Positions 23,269 through 31,875 of a stretch of DNA of 64,000 nt are shown in pieces (position 1 is the first letter of the stretch; every line of letters starts with the position of its first letter). The translations under genes were made by a program, and so were the position numbers. This DNA is from JAIEPT01 sp038217425 (GTDB lineage: Bacteria; Planctomycetota; Planctomycetia; Gemmatales; Gemmataceae): contig JBBQPM010000005.1 of assembly GCA_038217425.1 (NCBI GenBank), forward strand, positions 56,050 to 120,049. The letters are read 5' to 3'. Below the pieces are notes generated by a model, which was not told the origin of the DNA, searched no databases, and was given only the letters and a program-made list of their open reading frames with translations.

Positions 23269-24588
23269 ATGCGAAAGCTCCTGTTCAGCGCAGTTGCATT
23301 CCTACTCTGTGCGGCCGGTTCCGCGGCGAACCCGGCGTGTGCTTCGGAAGGGAAACAGCCTCCAGTCGCTACCAAGTTGTCGAAAGAACAACGGCAGCAG
23401 AACATCGATTCGTTCGAAATGGCGTGGAAAACGGTGGGCGAGAATCACTTCGATCCCACGATGGGAGGCGTCGATTGGCAGGCCGTTCGCGCCGAGCTTC
23501 GGCCGAAGATCGAACAGGCGGAGAATGCCGACGAAGTCCGAGACGTGATGCGCGACATGCTCAAACGTCTGGGCCATTCGCACCTCTCCATTATCCCGGC
23601 GTCGCTATACGAGGACGCCTCCAGGGACAATCACGAGGCGATCCCCGGCTTCGACGTGCGTATGGTGAACGGCGAGGCAATGGTGGTGCGTGTCAGCCCG
23701 GGACTGCCGGCGGCGAAGGCGGGCGTCAAGCCGGGCTGGCGCATTCGCAAGATCGACGGCGAAGACGTGGCGCCCAGACTCCAGCGCATCGGCAAGGCGG
23801 TCAGCCACCCGGCCAAGGCCCCCATCGCTCAGGCCGCGACGGTACAAGATCGGCTGCTGGGCGAAGAAGGTAAACTGCTCGCCCTCACCTTCCTCGACGG
23901 CGCCGGCAAGGAAACGACGCTTTCTGTTGCCCGCGCCAAGCCCCACGGCAACCGCGTCAAGGCTGGGATGCTGCCTGCCGAGCACGTTCACTTCGAGTCG
24001 AAGCTGCTCGAAGACGGCATCGTCTACGTCTCGCTCAGCAGCTTCTCCGACCCCGTTCGCGTCATGAAGGCCTTCGGCGAGACCATCCAGAAGAACGTGA
24101 ACGCCAAGGGTTTCATCCTCGACCTGCGCGGCAATCCTGGCGGCTTGGTCGCGATGACGCAGGGCATGGGGGGGTGGTTCGTGAAGGAGACCGGCCTCAA
24201 GTTGGGAACCATGATCGGCCGCACCCACAAGAACCCGCTGTACCTGAATCCCCGGCAGGCAACCTACGAAGGCCCGCTGGCCGTCCTGGTGGATGAGTTC
24301 TCGATGTCGTCGTCGGAGTTCTTGTCGGCCGGACTGCAGGATCTGAAGCGGGCGCGGGTGTTCGGCAGGCCGACGATAGGGGCTGCGCTCCCTTCGATCA
24401 TCGTCCGCTTACCCAACGGCGACCGTCTCCAGTACGTGATCGCCGACTATATTTCCACCGGCGGGAAGCGTCTGGAGGGGAATGGGGTACAGCCGGACGA
24501 GGTCGTCACGCTGAACCAGCAGACGCTGCTGCAGGGGAGCGATCCCGACGTGGATGCGGCCATGACCTGGATCGGCAAGCAGGATTGA
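23269..24588 (+). CDS. S41-family serine peptidase (C-terminal processing peptidase-like), secreted
   Basis: 439 residues from the ATG at 23269 (signal peptide KLLFSAVAFLLCAAGSAA follows). After a helical N-terminal region, a PDZ domain lies near residues 115-200 (VVRVSPGLPAAKAGVKPGWRIRKIDGED). The S41 core follows: GFILDLRGNPGGLVAMTQ, then VLVDEFSMSSSEFLSAGLQD with the nucleophile Ser, and VFGRPTIGAALPS. Expected role is cleavage of proteins at the C-terminus outside the cytoplasm. It is preceded by a copy of the shared 36-nt element and followed by a rho-independent terminator. Confidence 0.85.
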   Translation: MRKLLFSAVAFLLCAAGSAANPACASEGKQPPVATKLSKEQRQQNIDSFEMAWKTVGENHFDPTMGGVDWQAVRAELRPKIEQAENADEVRDVMRDMLKRLGHSHLSIIPASLYEDASRDNHEAIPGFDVRMVNGEAMVVRVSPGLPAAKAGVKPGWRIRKIDGEDVAPRLQRIGKAVSHPAKAPIAQAATVQDRLLGEEGKLLALTFLDGAGKETTLSVARAKPHGNRVKAGMLPAEHVHFESKLLEDGIVYVSLSSFSDPVRVMKAFGETIQKNVNAKGFILDLRGNPGGLVAMTQGMGGWFVKETGLKLGTMIGRTHKNPLYLNPRQATYEGPLAVLVDEFSMSSSEFLSAGLQDLKRARVFGRPTIGAALPSIIVRLPNGDRLQYVIADYISTGGKRLEGNGVQPDEVVTLNQQTLLQGSDPDVDAAMTWIGKQD

Positions 24589-24607
24589 TTCGCGGACGTC
24601 CGAAGTC

Positions 24608-24636
24608 GCCGCAAGCGTAGTGCTTGCGGCTTTTTT
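24608..24636 (+). terminator. rho-independent terminator
   Basis: GCCGCAAGC (24608-24616) pairs with GCTTGCGGC (24622-24630) around a 5-nt loop, followed by six T. It ends the S41 peptidase transcript. An almost identical terminator is at 25096-25123. Confidence 0.9.
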
Positions 24637-24641
24637 CATTT

Positions 24642-24677
24642 TGCTGTCCAAATCCTGCGTACTTTCTAGTGAGCGGA
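24642..24677 (+). promoter_or_regulatory. 36-nt shared upstream element, copy 2
   Basis: Same pattern as copy 1 (TGCTGTCCAAA, GCGTACTTTCTAGTGAGCG). It starts 5 nt after the terminator of the previous gene, which supports a promoter role, and ends 42 nt before the ATG at 24720. Confidence 0.6.
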
Positions 24678-24719
24678 TCGAGTGAACCGCCGACGACTAC
24701 CAAACCGAAAGGACCTACC

Positions 24720-25037
24720 ATGAGCCAGCAACCCGAACCGATGACGTTGACCGCCTTCACAAAATGGTACATCGCCCTTACGAAAAGTCTGCTGTTCCCG
24801 GTCGGATTGGCCGTCGTCATCGGCCTTCCGTTGATCAGCCTGGTGAAAGCGATTTGCCCCAATCTGGAGGAGGAATGGGGCCCGATGACCATCGACCTGG
24901 GCCTCGGCGCTTTGGTGGGATTGTTCGCCGGCGTCCTCACCTGCGTCGTACGGCACTTCCGGCGCAAGCCCGACGTCGCGTCGGATCGTGCCGACCAGGT
25001 TGCTCGCCAAGGTGAACTTCGTAAGCCCGGCGAGTGA
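24720..25037 (+). CDS. hypothetical small membrane protein
   Basis: 105 residues. Two hydrophobic segments, LLFPVGLAVVIGLPLISLV and LGLGALVGLFAGVLTCVV, flank a short acidic loop (NLEEEWGPMT). The tail is basic then mixed (RHFRRKPDVASDRADQ). No family recognised. The upstream frame is open but the ATG at 24720 follows AAAGGACC and the shared 36-nt element. A terminator (25096-25123) shows it is monocistronic. Confidence 0.6.
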   Translation: MSQQPEPMTLTAFTKWYIALTKSLLFPVGLAVVIGLPLISLVKAICPNLEEEWGPMTIDLGLGALVGLFAGVLTCVVRHFRRKPDVASDRADQVARQGELRKPGE

Positions 25038-25095
25038 GGGACTCCGAACCCCTGGGATAAACCCACCCGACCGCGTGCAGAATAGTTCTCCCGTT

Positions 25096-25123
25096 GCCGC
25101 AAGCCGTCGCTTGCGGCTTTTTT
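25096..25123 (+). terminator. rho-independent terminator
   Basis: GCCGCAAGC (25096-25104) and GCTTGCGGC (25109-25117) form a 9-bp stem followed by six T. It ends the transcript of the small membrane protein at 24720-25037 and has the same stem sequence as the terminator at 24608-24636. Confidence 0.9.
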
Positions 25124-25160
25124 CGTTTGCTCGGCATCCGCTTGCCGAAAAAGTTCCGTT

Positions 25161-25196
25161 CGCTGTCCAAACCCCGCGTACTTTCTGGTGAGCGAA
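25161..25196 (+). promoter_or_regulatory. 36-nt shared upstream element, copy 3
   Basis: CGCTGTCCAAA, GCGTACTTTCTGGTGAGCG as in the other copies. It ends 30 nt before the ATG at 25227. The leader that follows (ACTTTTTTTGGAGAAACGAAC) resembles the leader after copy 4, so this stretch seems duplicated. Confidence 0.6.
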
Positions 25197-25226
25197 CTTC
25201 ACACAACTTTTTTTGGAGAAACGAAC

Positions 25227-25481
25227 ATGAACGATTGGCGCTTTCCCGCGTGCACCGGATTGGCAGTCGGCATCGGCGTGCCGCTGGCTCGTCATGCGGC
25301 GCCGGTGCTTTTTCCCGGCCTGGACAATGCATGGGGCGTCTTCGCCGTCAACGTCGCCTTCGCGGGTTGCGTCGGCGCCATCGCCGCCCTCGTTGTCGCC
25401 GGCATCTACCGCCTCATCAACCGATCGACGCCCTCGGCCACCGAAGACCCCCGCAATCCCTCGAGCGAAAAGGCTCGTTAA
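25227..25481 (+). CDS. hypothetical small membrane protein
   Basis: 84 residues from the ATG at 25227 (GGAG 8 nt upstream); a start 13 codons earlier lies in the leader. Two hydrophobic stretches: CTGLAVGIGVPLARHAAPVLF and VFAVNVAFAGCVGAIAALVVAGIY. The C-terminus is polar (NRSTPSATEDPRNPSSEKAR). Similar layout to the preceding small membrane protein, but little sequence likeness. Preceded by copy 3 of the 36-nt element. Confidence 0.55.
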   Translation: MNDWRFPACTGLAVGIGVPLARHAAPVLFPGLDNAWGVFAVNVAFAGCVGAIAALVVAGIYRLINRSTPSATEDPRNPSSEKAR

Positions 25482-25494
25482 TAAAAGTTTCCGT

Positions 25495-25530
25495 CGCTGT
25501 CCAAAGTCTGCGTACTACCTTGCGAGCGAA
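25495..25530 (+). promoter_or_regulatory. 36-nt shared upstream element, copy 4
   Basis: CGCTGTCCAAA, TGCGTACTACC, TTGCGAGCGAA: the most divergent copy, with changes in the spacer and in the GTGAGCG block. It ends 30 nt before the ATG at 25561. Confidence 0.55.
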
Positions 25531-25560
25531 GTTTTCACCACCTTTTTTGGAGTTACGAAC

Positions 25561-26346
25561 ATGAAACGCATCCTCATCCAATCGATCGTCACCGTGTGCC
25601 TGGTCGTCGGCTTCTCGCTGACCGGTTCCCGCCTGGAAGCCAAGGAACTGACGCCGCAAAAAGCTCCGACCGCGGCGGAGATCCTCGACCGGGAAGCCGA
25701 GGCGGCGGGAGGCAAAGCCGCCAACCAAAAGATCAAAACCTTCGTGATGAAAGCCAAGATCAAGGTCGCGGACAAGGAGATCGAGTTGGCCGTGCATTTC
25801 GCCGGCCCCAAGAAGCAGGTCATCGAGGTTGCGCTTGCGGGAGTCGGCTCGGAGCAGACGGTCGTGAACGGCGACCTGGCGTGGCACACGGACTCGATCA
25901 CCGGCTCGCGCCTTCTCCAGGGCGACGAACGCGAGGCGGCATTCAAGAAGGCCGCGGACTTTGCCGAAATGTTCACCCGCGTCGGCAACTGGCGTCAGCA
26001 GTTCAAGAAAACGGACTTCGTCGGCGAAGGCATGGTCGAAGGGAAGGCCGTCTACAAGGTTCTTCTGGTCAATCAACACGACGAGATTTGGCTCGACCAC
26101 TTCGATCAGAAGTCCGGCCTGATGGTGCGACGCGACGTCCTCGACGCGCCGCAAGGGAAGGTGCTTCAGACGGTGACCAATACCGAGTTCCGCAAAGTCG
26201 ACGGCATCACCCATGCGTACGAAGGCAAGATTTCCGGCGGCGCCATGGAAATGTTCATCACGGTCGATGAGGTTGTGCACAACGCGAACATTCCTGAGGC
26301 TCTCTTCGTGCTGCCAGCCGAACTGAAGAATCAAGTGACCAAGTAA
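25561..26346 (+). CDS. secreted LolA-like / outer-membrane lipoprotein-sorting-like protein
   Basis: 261 residues from the ATG at 25561, preceded by TTGGAG. Signal peptide SIVTVCLVVGFSLTGSRLEA. The mature part begins AEILDREAEAAGGKAANQKIKTF and continues with alternating beta strands (VMKAKIKVADKEIELAVHFAG, KVDGITHAYEGKISGG), like LolA/DUF4292-type proteins. These fold as a half-barrel that can bind lipids; the true role here is unknown. A strong terminator follows at 26363-26399. Confidence 0.6.
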   Translation: MKRILIQSIVTVCLVVGFSLTGSRLEAKELTPQKAPTAAEILDREAEAAGGKAANQKIKTFVMKAKIKVADKEIELAVHFAGPKKQVIEVALAGVGSEQTVVNGDLAWHTDSITGSRLLQGDEREAAFKKAADFAEMFTRVGNWRQQFKKTDFVGEGMVEGKAVYKVLLVNQHDEIWLDHFDQKSGLMVRRDVLDAPQGKVLQTVTNTEFRKVDGITHAYEGKISGGAMEMFITVDEVVHNANIPEALFVLPAELKNQVTK

Positions 26347-26362
26347 TACCGTTCAAGATGAG

Positions 26363-26399
26363 CACCCCGCGTCGCAGATTTGCGACGCGGGGTGTTTTT
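26363..26399 (+). terminator. rho-independent terminator
   Basis: A 14-bp stem CACCCCGCGTCGCA / TGCGACGCGGGGTG around a 5-nt loop is followed by five T. It ends the LolA-like gene. Confidence 0.9.
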
Positions 26400-26491
26400 G
26401 TTTCGTCGAGCAGCCGGCGGGAAATCGCGCGTCGTGGATCGTTGCGGGCACTACAGCGTAGCGAATCCTGCAATGGCCAGGGCGTAACAAA

Positions 26492-28909
26492 TTACTTTCC
26501 TTCTTCGAACTTATGAACTGTCAGCACCAGCGAATTAATGCCGATGATGGCGGCGTAATTCGCCGCCATCAGTGGTCCAGAGTCCGCCGGCAGGCCGATC
26601 ATCACGATGGCGTTGACCCCGGCGAGTCCGATGTCTTGATACGCCGAATCGGTATTAATCAACTGCTTGACCGGGCCGATTCCAGGGGCAAACCAGTAGG
26701 TCGTGCTATACGTCAAGTGGTTTGCGGAATTAAATACCGAAAAGGCGACCCGGACTGTTTCAAAGGCGCCCGCCGGGGTCGCAATTTTCTCCGCTTCGAG
26801 GCGGGCCTGGATCTTGCCGACCGAGCCGTCCTCGAGTTTCATTTCGCTCTCCCAAAGCGCGCCGAACTCAATCGGGAATTTCAGTAGACACAGAGGCGGC
26901 GAGAGGTCGAGCCCGTTGTGCCGGTGCCGGAAAATACCTTTGGCGGTGCTGCTCAGGTGCTCGGTTGCAACCGTGGTGCCGCCGACGGTAGCTTCCAATC
27001 GAGCCAGCAGTTGGCCATCGATTTTCTCGATCTTGACGATTTCAGTCACACGGTCGTCCTTCGGTCTTTCGCTCGACGCCGTCTTGTAGTGCCATTTCGA
27101 GCCGACCTTGAGCGGATAATAACTGGCCTCGACCAAAGGCTCCTGAAGCGACTGGGCCACAGAACCTAGCGCCTCCGTCCACAAGGTGCGATGGAGAGGA
27201 TTGCTCCACAGCAAATACTCGACTGCCTTGGGCCCCGATTGCTTCCAATTGAGGTTGTCCCGATCGTAAGCGGCCAAAGCCACCAGGGCGCGAAAACGCG
27301 TATCGGCGGACGTCGCTGCGTCCAGCGCTTTGTCCCAAAGCGGCCCGGCCAGTTCCACGCTGAAGCGCTGGAGTGCGTCGCGCACCAACAGCACCTCGGC
27401 GGGATCCTCGACCTGGAGCATCCAGTCCATGAGCGGCCGGCGCACGGTTTCCGGGTCGATAGGTAGCAGCGCTAGCGCCAGGCGCATGCGCCGGCCTTGA
27501 TTTTTTTCAGTTTGGTACGCCTGGACCAAGAGAGGAGCCACGGTCTCGCGATGGGCTTCGAGTTCTTCGAGAATCGCGGGCACGCTGGCGGCGCTCGCAT
27601 CGCCCAACGCCGCCACTTGCCTCCTGGCCCGCGCCTTTTGTTCCTCGCGCAATTCCGCCAACGTCGCCACCGCCGCACGCCATTGCCAGCCGACTAGCGC
27701 CCCCGCGGCTACGAGCAGGAGCACCAGCGCCGCCGACAAGGCCGCCACCGACGGATGGCGACGGCACCACTTGATCGCGGTCTCGACGCGCCCGACCGGT
27801 CGCGCCCAGATCGGCTCGCCCGCCTGGAAACGGCGCAGATCCTTCGCCAATTGCTGGGCGCTGGCGTACCGTTTACCGACGGCCTTTTGCAGACACTTCA
27901 GGCAGATGGTTTCCAGGTCGCGCGGCACGGTCGGCTGCAAGCGCGACGGCGGTACCGGCTCGGTCTGCAGCACTTGCAAGATCGTTTCCGTGGCGGTCGG
28001 CGCGTAGAAGGGGGGCCGACCGGTCAGGCATTCGTAGAGGATGGCCCCGAGGGCATACACGTCCGCCGCGGCGCCGACTTCCCTCGTCGCGCCGACCGCC
28101 TGTTCTGGAGCCATGTACGAAGGCGTGCCGAAGATGGCGCCGGTCGACGTCAGCCCGGCGTTGCTATCCATACTCTTGGCCAGACCGAAGTCGGTGATCT
28201 TCGGGATGTACGAATCGCCCGCCTCGGTTCCTCGGCCGGCCTCTTCCTTCTTGAGCAGAATGTTGCCCGGCTTGAGGTCGCGGTGGACGATGCCGCGTTC
28301 GTGCGCGTAGTGCATGCCGCGGGCGATTTCTTCGACCAATCGGGCCGCAGTCATGGGGGGTAGCGGCTTGCCGGCGAGCAGGCCTGCAAGGTTCCCTCCC
28401 GAGACAAACTCCAGGGCGAAGTAAGGTAAATCCCCATGCTGGCCAGCTTCGTAAATCGTGACGATGTGGGGGTGCGTGAGCTGCGCCACGGCCTCGGCCT
28501 CATGGACGAAGCGGGCGCGGTCTTTCGGGCTCGAGTGTCGCCCCGACAAGAGCACCTTGATGGCCACGATTCGATCCAGGCGCAGTTCACGTGCGCGGTA
28601 GACGACCCCCATGCCCCCTCGGCCCAACTCGCCTAGCACTTCGTAACCGGGCACCTCGATCGGCGGGCCAAGCGACGCATTGGGAATGGTGTCCTGTTCC
28701 GAGAGGGAGCCCCGTGGCGCCGGCGCCAGCGCATCGAGCGGATCGGGGAAGGCGCCGAGCAGTCGCGCCAACGCCTCCTGACAACTGGCGCACGCGTCGA
28801 TGTGTTCCTGCACGGGAGCCGCGTCGGCCTCAGGCAACTCGTCGTCTAAAAATCGCTGCAGCGCCGCCGGATTCGGGCAAGCCGACTCCCGGATCGTGGG
28901 GATGGACAT
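26492..28909 (-). CDS. membrane Ser/Thr protein kinase with N-terminal zinc finger
   Basis: 805 residues. Residues 10-50 form an anti-sigma-like zinc finger (HIDACASCQEALARLL). The kinase domain runs from about 88 to 350: glycine loop LGELGRGGMGVVYRA, Lys in VAIKVLL, catalytic loop IVHRDLKPGNIL, DFGLAKS and GTPSYMAPEQA. A single membrane segment (LVLLLVAAGALVGWQW) near residue 395 leads to an outer region of about 390 residues with helical repeats and then a beta-rich end; no known domain recognised. The zinc finger suggests a link to sigma-factor control, but no sigma gene is adjacent. It may sense an outside signal. Confidence 0.9.
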   Translation of the reverse strand: MSIPTIRESACPNPAALQRFLDDELPEADAAPVQEHIDACASCQEALARLLGAFPDPLDALAPAPRGSLSEQDTIPNASLGPPIEVPGYEVLGELGRGGMGVVYRARELRLDRIVAIKVLLSGRHSSPKDRARFVHEAEAVAQLTHPHIVTIYEAGQHGDLPYFALEFVSGGNLAGLLAGKPLPPMTAARLVEEIARGMHYAHERGIVHRDLKPGNILLKKEEAGRGTEAGDSYIPKITDFGLAKSMDSNAGLTSTGAIFGTPSYMAPEQAVGATREVGAAADVYALGAILYECLTGRPPFYAPTATETILQVLQTEPVPPSRLQPTVPRDLETICLKCLQKAVGKRYASAQQLAKDLRRFQAGEPIWARPVGRVETAIKWCRRHPSVAALSAALVLLLVAAGALVGWQWRAAVATLAELREEQKARARRQVAALGDASAASVPAILEELEAHRETVAPLLVQAYQTEKNQGRRMRLALALLPIDPETVRRPLMDWMLQVEDPAEVLLVRDALQRFSVELAGPLWDKALDAATSADTRFRALVALAAYDRDNLNWKQSGPKAVEYLLWSNPLHRTLWTEALGSVAQSLQEPLVEASYYPLKVGSKWHYKTASSERPKDDRVTEIVKIEKIDGQLLARLEATVGGTTVATEHLSSTAKGIFRHRHNGLDLSPPLCLLKFPIEFGALWESEMKLEDGSVGKIQARLEAEKIATPAGAFETVRVAFSVFNSANHLTYSTTYWFAPGIGPVKQLINTDSAYQDIGLAGVNAIVMIGLPADSGPLMAANYAAIIGINSLVLTVHKFEEGK

Positions 28910-29005
28910 GGCGGTACTCCCTCTGCAGCATTAGTTGGACGCGGTAGCTACGCCAATTTTACCGGTCATCCCCTGAACACGCAAACGCGCCGCGGCAACG
29001 GCACG

Positions 29006-29557
29006 TTACGTGAGACGACCGAATGGGCAAAGCCGGCGCCAAGATTCCTCGTCCAGCACCGGCTCGGCGCCTTCCGTCGACAGCCGCTCGCGCAGCGGTA
29101 CCCAACTCTTGCAACCCAGGTATGCGGCATCTTCCAGGAGCGTCGTCGGCGCCTGGGCCTGGTAGACGCGCACCGTGAGCACGAACAATCCCGGCCGGCG
29201 GTAGTTGTAACGCTGCCGAACCGTCGTCTCCGACCAGCCGTGCAAATCCCCCAGTGCCAGGAGCGGCGCCAACTCCTCGACGTAGTCGGTTCGAACGACC
29301 CGGCAGAAATGACTGAGGCAAACCGTCTGCGGCGTCGGCGGTACTGTCGGCAACAGCGCCTGCCACTGCGGTTTCAATCCTGTCGCTTGCTGATGCATGA
29401 ACGTCGGGTAGAGCCAAAACTCGTGATGCTCCACCTGAAACTCGTCAGTCGCTTCCGCGATGCCCCCTTTCCGCAGAAGCAGCGTCTGTTTGCCCTGTTC
29501 CAGGCCGGCGCAGATGGCGGACCATTCCTTGAATGCAATCGCCAAAAGTGACGTCAT
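29006..29557 (-). CDS. DUF1802 family protein
   Basis: 183 residues. The family pattern is clear at the N-terminus: AFKEWSAICAGLEQGKQTLLLRKGGIAE, then FQVEHHEFWLYPTFMHQQ. The middle has VPPTPQTVCLSHFCRVVRT. DUF1802 proteins occur in planctomycetes and cyanobacteria; the function is unknown. Cytosolic, no membrane segment. It is divergent from the HTH-acidic gene at 29749. The 190 nt between them hold TATAAT-like boxes but no convincing -35. Confidence 0.82.
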   Translation of the reverse strand: MTSLLAIAFKEWSAICAGLEQGKQTLLLRKGGIAEATDEFQVEHHEFWLYPTFMHQQATGLKPQWQALLPTVPPTPQTVCLSHFCRVVRTDYVEELAPLLALGDLHGWSETTVRQRYNYRRPGLFVLTVRVYQAQAPTTLLEDAAYLGCKSWVPLRERLSTEGAEPVLDEESWRRLCPFGRLT

Positions 29558-29748
29558 GTTCGCTCCCAGAGTATAATGTTGGCACAGCCGCTACGATTGT
29601 ACCGAAAAATCGCGTGGCGAAAGACACGTTGACCTTGCAAAGCCCCGGGTCCGATTTAGAATCGAGTGTGGGAGTTGCGGCGCGCAGGCGTCCCCAACTC
29701 TTCATTGGCCTGTCACTTGCCGCCAATTCCTTTCCGGAGCCGGCCCTC

Positions 29749-31875
29749 ATGGTTCAAGGTTTTTACACCCTGCAAGAAGCGGCCAAGCACCTCAACCTCT
29801 CCGCCGAGGAGATGCGCGACCGAGCCGAGGAGCACAACCTGCGCGGCTTCTTCCACAACGGCACCTACCGCTACCGCGCCGAAGACGTCTACGAATTAGG
29901 ACGTAAGCTAGGCGGATCCAGCGAGCCGGAACTCGTGTTGGGAGGCGGCATTCCCCTCGCGGAAGGCAGCGGGGCTCGAACCGGGCTCACGCCTCGCTCA
30001 AGCGCCTCGCGGCGCTCCAGCCTGGGGCCGAAATCCGATCCCAACGACAACGCCGGGGCGCCAAAATCATCGGGGCGAAGCAAGCAATCGGCGCCGGAAG
30101 TCTTCGATTTCGATCTGGGGCTGGGCGACGCCGTCAATCTGGGGGGCGAGGCCCCTTCGAAAATATCGTCGACCTCGCGCAAGAGTCAAGTGAAGCCCCC
30201 CGCTTCCACGCCGCGGCGAAGTCAGCTGAAACCTGGCAGCGAAAGTGAAATTCGGCTTGTTTCGGAAGGGGACGACCTGAGTTTCAGCGTCGCCAAGACG
30301 CCGCCCCCCAGGACGCCGGTTTCGAAGATGCAGCCGACGCAGCCCGACAGCAAGGTGCGCGTGGGGCCCGATTCCGCTTCCAAACGCCGAACCGGCATGC
30401 CCGTGCCTCCCGGCCGAAGTCCCGCGTCGCCGCCGATCAAACCTCGTTCCAAACTCGCAGGCGGGTCGCAAGTGCAGGACAGCGGCATGCGCCTGGTGCC
30501 GATGGCCAATAGCCCCGGCATCCCGGCGTCGAGCGACGAGATCCCCCTGGGCGACTTGCCCCCCTCCACTGCCGGCGATAGCGACGTCCGCCTGGAACGG
30601 CACCAGCAGCAAAACCCGTCCGATGCGAGCATGATTCAGACCGAAGAGATCAATCTCGACGAAGAGCTGCGTCAACAGGCCGACCAGTTCCCCAGCAAGC
30701 CCGCCGCCAAGGTCCGCGCCAAGTCCAACGTCGTCTTTCCAACGTCCTCCCCCTTCGAAATCGCCGACAACGATCCCAGCGAATCGCACGGTTCCAGCGA
30801 GTTCGACCTCAACCCCGGAAACTCGCAAGGCGGCAGTACCGACTTCGAACTCACGCCCGGCGGCGCGGCCGACGGCTCCAGCGACTTCGACTATCCCGTG
30901 AATGCCGGCGAACCTGCCGAGGACGGCTCCAACGAAGTCGACCTCGGCAGCGACGACTCCGTGCAAGAGGACGGCTCGAGCGACTTCAGCCTCAGCAGCG
31001 ACAGCGACGGTTCTAGCGATTTCGAGCTCGGCGCCTCCGGACTTTCCGCCGATGCCGACTTCAGCCTTGAAATCCCCGCCGACGCCGAACCGAACGGCAA
31101 CGACAGCTTCACCGGCGGCGATATGGGCGATATGTCCCTGGAACTCTCCGCCGACGATCTCCAAAGCTACGAAAACAACTTCGACACCGGTCTCTCCGGC
31201 CTCGGATCCCTCCCCAGCGACCAGAGCTTCTACGCCGGCGATTCCAGCTTACAACAGCCCGCCGACTTCGAACTCAGCACCGACGACACCGGCCTCCGGG
31301 CCGGGGAACAAGACAGCGAATTCGAACTCACCCTCGACGACGGCAGCTCTCAGCTGGCGCCCGAAGATCAAGTCAAGCCGCAGGGCGAGCACATCTTCGA
31401 CTCCGATTTTGAAGTCCCCGCGGCGGGCGATTCCGATTCCGAGATCCTCGCCCTGGATGAGCAGACTGGCGAGGAGTCGAGTTCCGAATTCGAAATCGCC
31501 CTCGACGACACCGACGCCTCCGCCGACGACGAGAGCGCCTCGCAGGTCATCGCTCTGGATGAAGACCCGTCGACGATGGACGGCGACGTCCAGGAGCTTG
31601 CCGAAGGGGGCTTCGATCAACTCGACGGCGAGGGCGAAGCTGCCCAGGAGGAACTCGCGGTCCAGCAGGAGGACGCGGAACCGCAGCTCGTCGAGAAGTT
31701 CGTGGAGCCGGCGCCGTGGGGGATCGTGCCGACCCTGGTGATGATCCCATGCGTGGCCATCATGTTTCTGGTCGCGCTCATGGCGTTCGAGATGGTGCAG
31801 TCGGCGGGGGGCGTCAACACGCCGCCGGGCCCCTTGACGCGCACGATCGAGAAATTGATGGGCATCAAGTCGTGA
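29749..31875 (+). CDS. HTH-domain protein with long acidic repeats and C-terminal membrane anchor
   Basis: 708 residues from the ATG at 29749 (CCGGAG 8 nt upstream). Residues 4-50 resemble a MerR/excisionase-like helix-turn-helix (FYTLQEAAKHLNLSAEEMRDRAEEHNLRGF). A basic, Ser/Pro-rich linker follows, then about 300 acidic residues with repeats of SSDFELG, STDFELT and SSEFEIA type. Near residue 660 a single membrane segment (IVPTLVMIPCVAIMFLVAL) and a short end follow. It may tether a DNA- or protein-binding head to the membrane. Its last bases overlap the O-methyltransferase start. No named family. Confidence 0.7.
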   Translation: MVQGFYTLQEAAKHLNLSAEEMRDRAEEHNLRGFFHNGTYRYRAEDVYELGRKLGGSSEPELVLGGGIPLAEGSGARTGLTPRSSASRRSSLGPKSDPNDNAGAPKSSGRSKQSAPEVFDFDLGLGDAVNLGGEAPSKISSTSRKSQVKPPASTPRRSQLKPGSESEIRLVSEGDDLSFSVAKTPPPRTPVSKMQPTQPDSKVRVGPDSASKRRTGMPVPPGRSPASPPIKPRSKLAGGSQVQDSGMRLVPMANSPGIPASSDEIPLGDLPPSTAGDSDVRLERHQQQNPSDASMIQTEEINLDEELRQQADQFPSKPAAKVRAKSNVVFPTSSPFEIADNDPSESHGSSEFDLNPGNSQGGSTDFELTPGGAADGSSDFDYPVNAGEPAEDGSNEVDLGSDDSVQEDGSSDFSLSSDSDGSSDFELGASGLSADADFSLEIPADAEPNGNDSFTGGDMGDMSLELSADDLQSYENNFDTGLSGLGSLPSDQSFYAGDSSLQQPADFELSTDDTGLRAGEQDSEFELTLDDGSSQLAPEDQVKPQGEHIFDSDFEVPAAGDSDSEILALDEQTGEESSSEFEIALDDTDASADDESASQVIALDEDPSTMDGDVQELAEGGFDQLDGEGEAAQEELAVQQEDAEPQLVEKFVEPAPWGIVPTLVMIPCVAIMFLVALMAFEMVQSAGGVNTPPGPLTRTIEKLMGIKS

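Noticed and set aside
23176..25530. Four regularly similar 36-nt elements as a CRISPR array
   Set aside because: Copies are 0.3-1.5 kb apart with genes between them, with no regular spacers and no cas genes. They are upstream elements.
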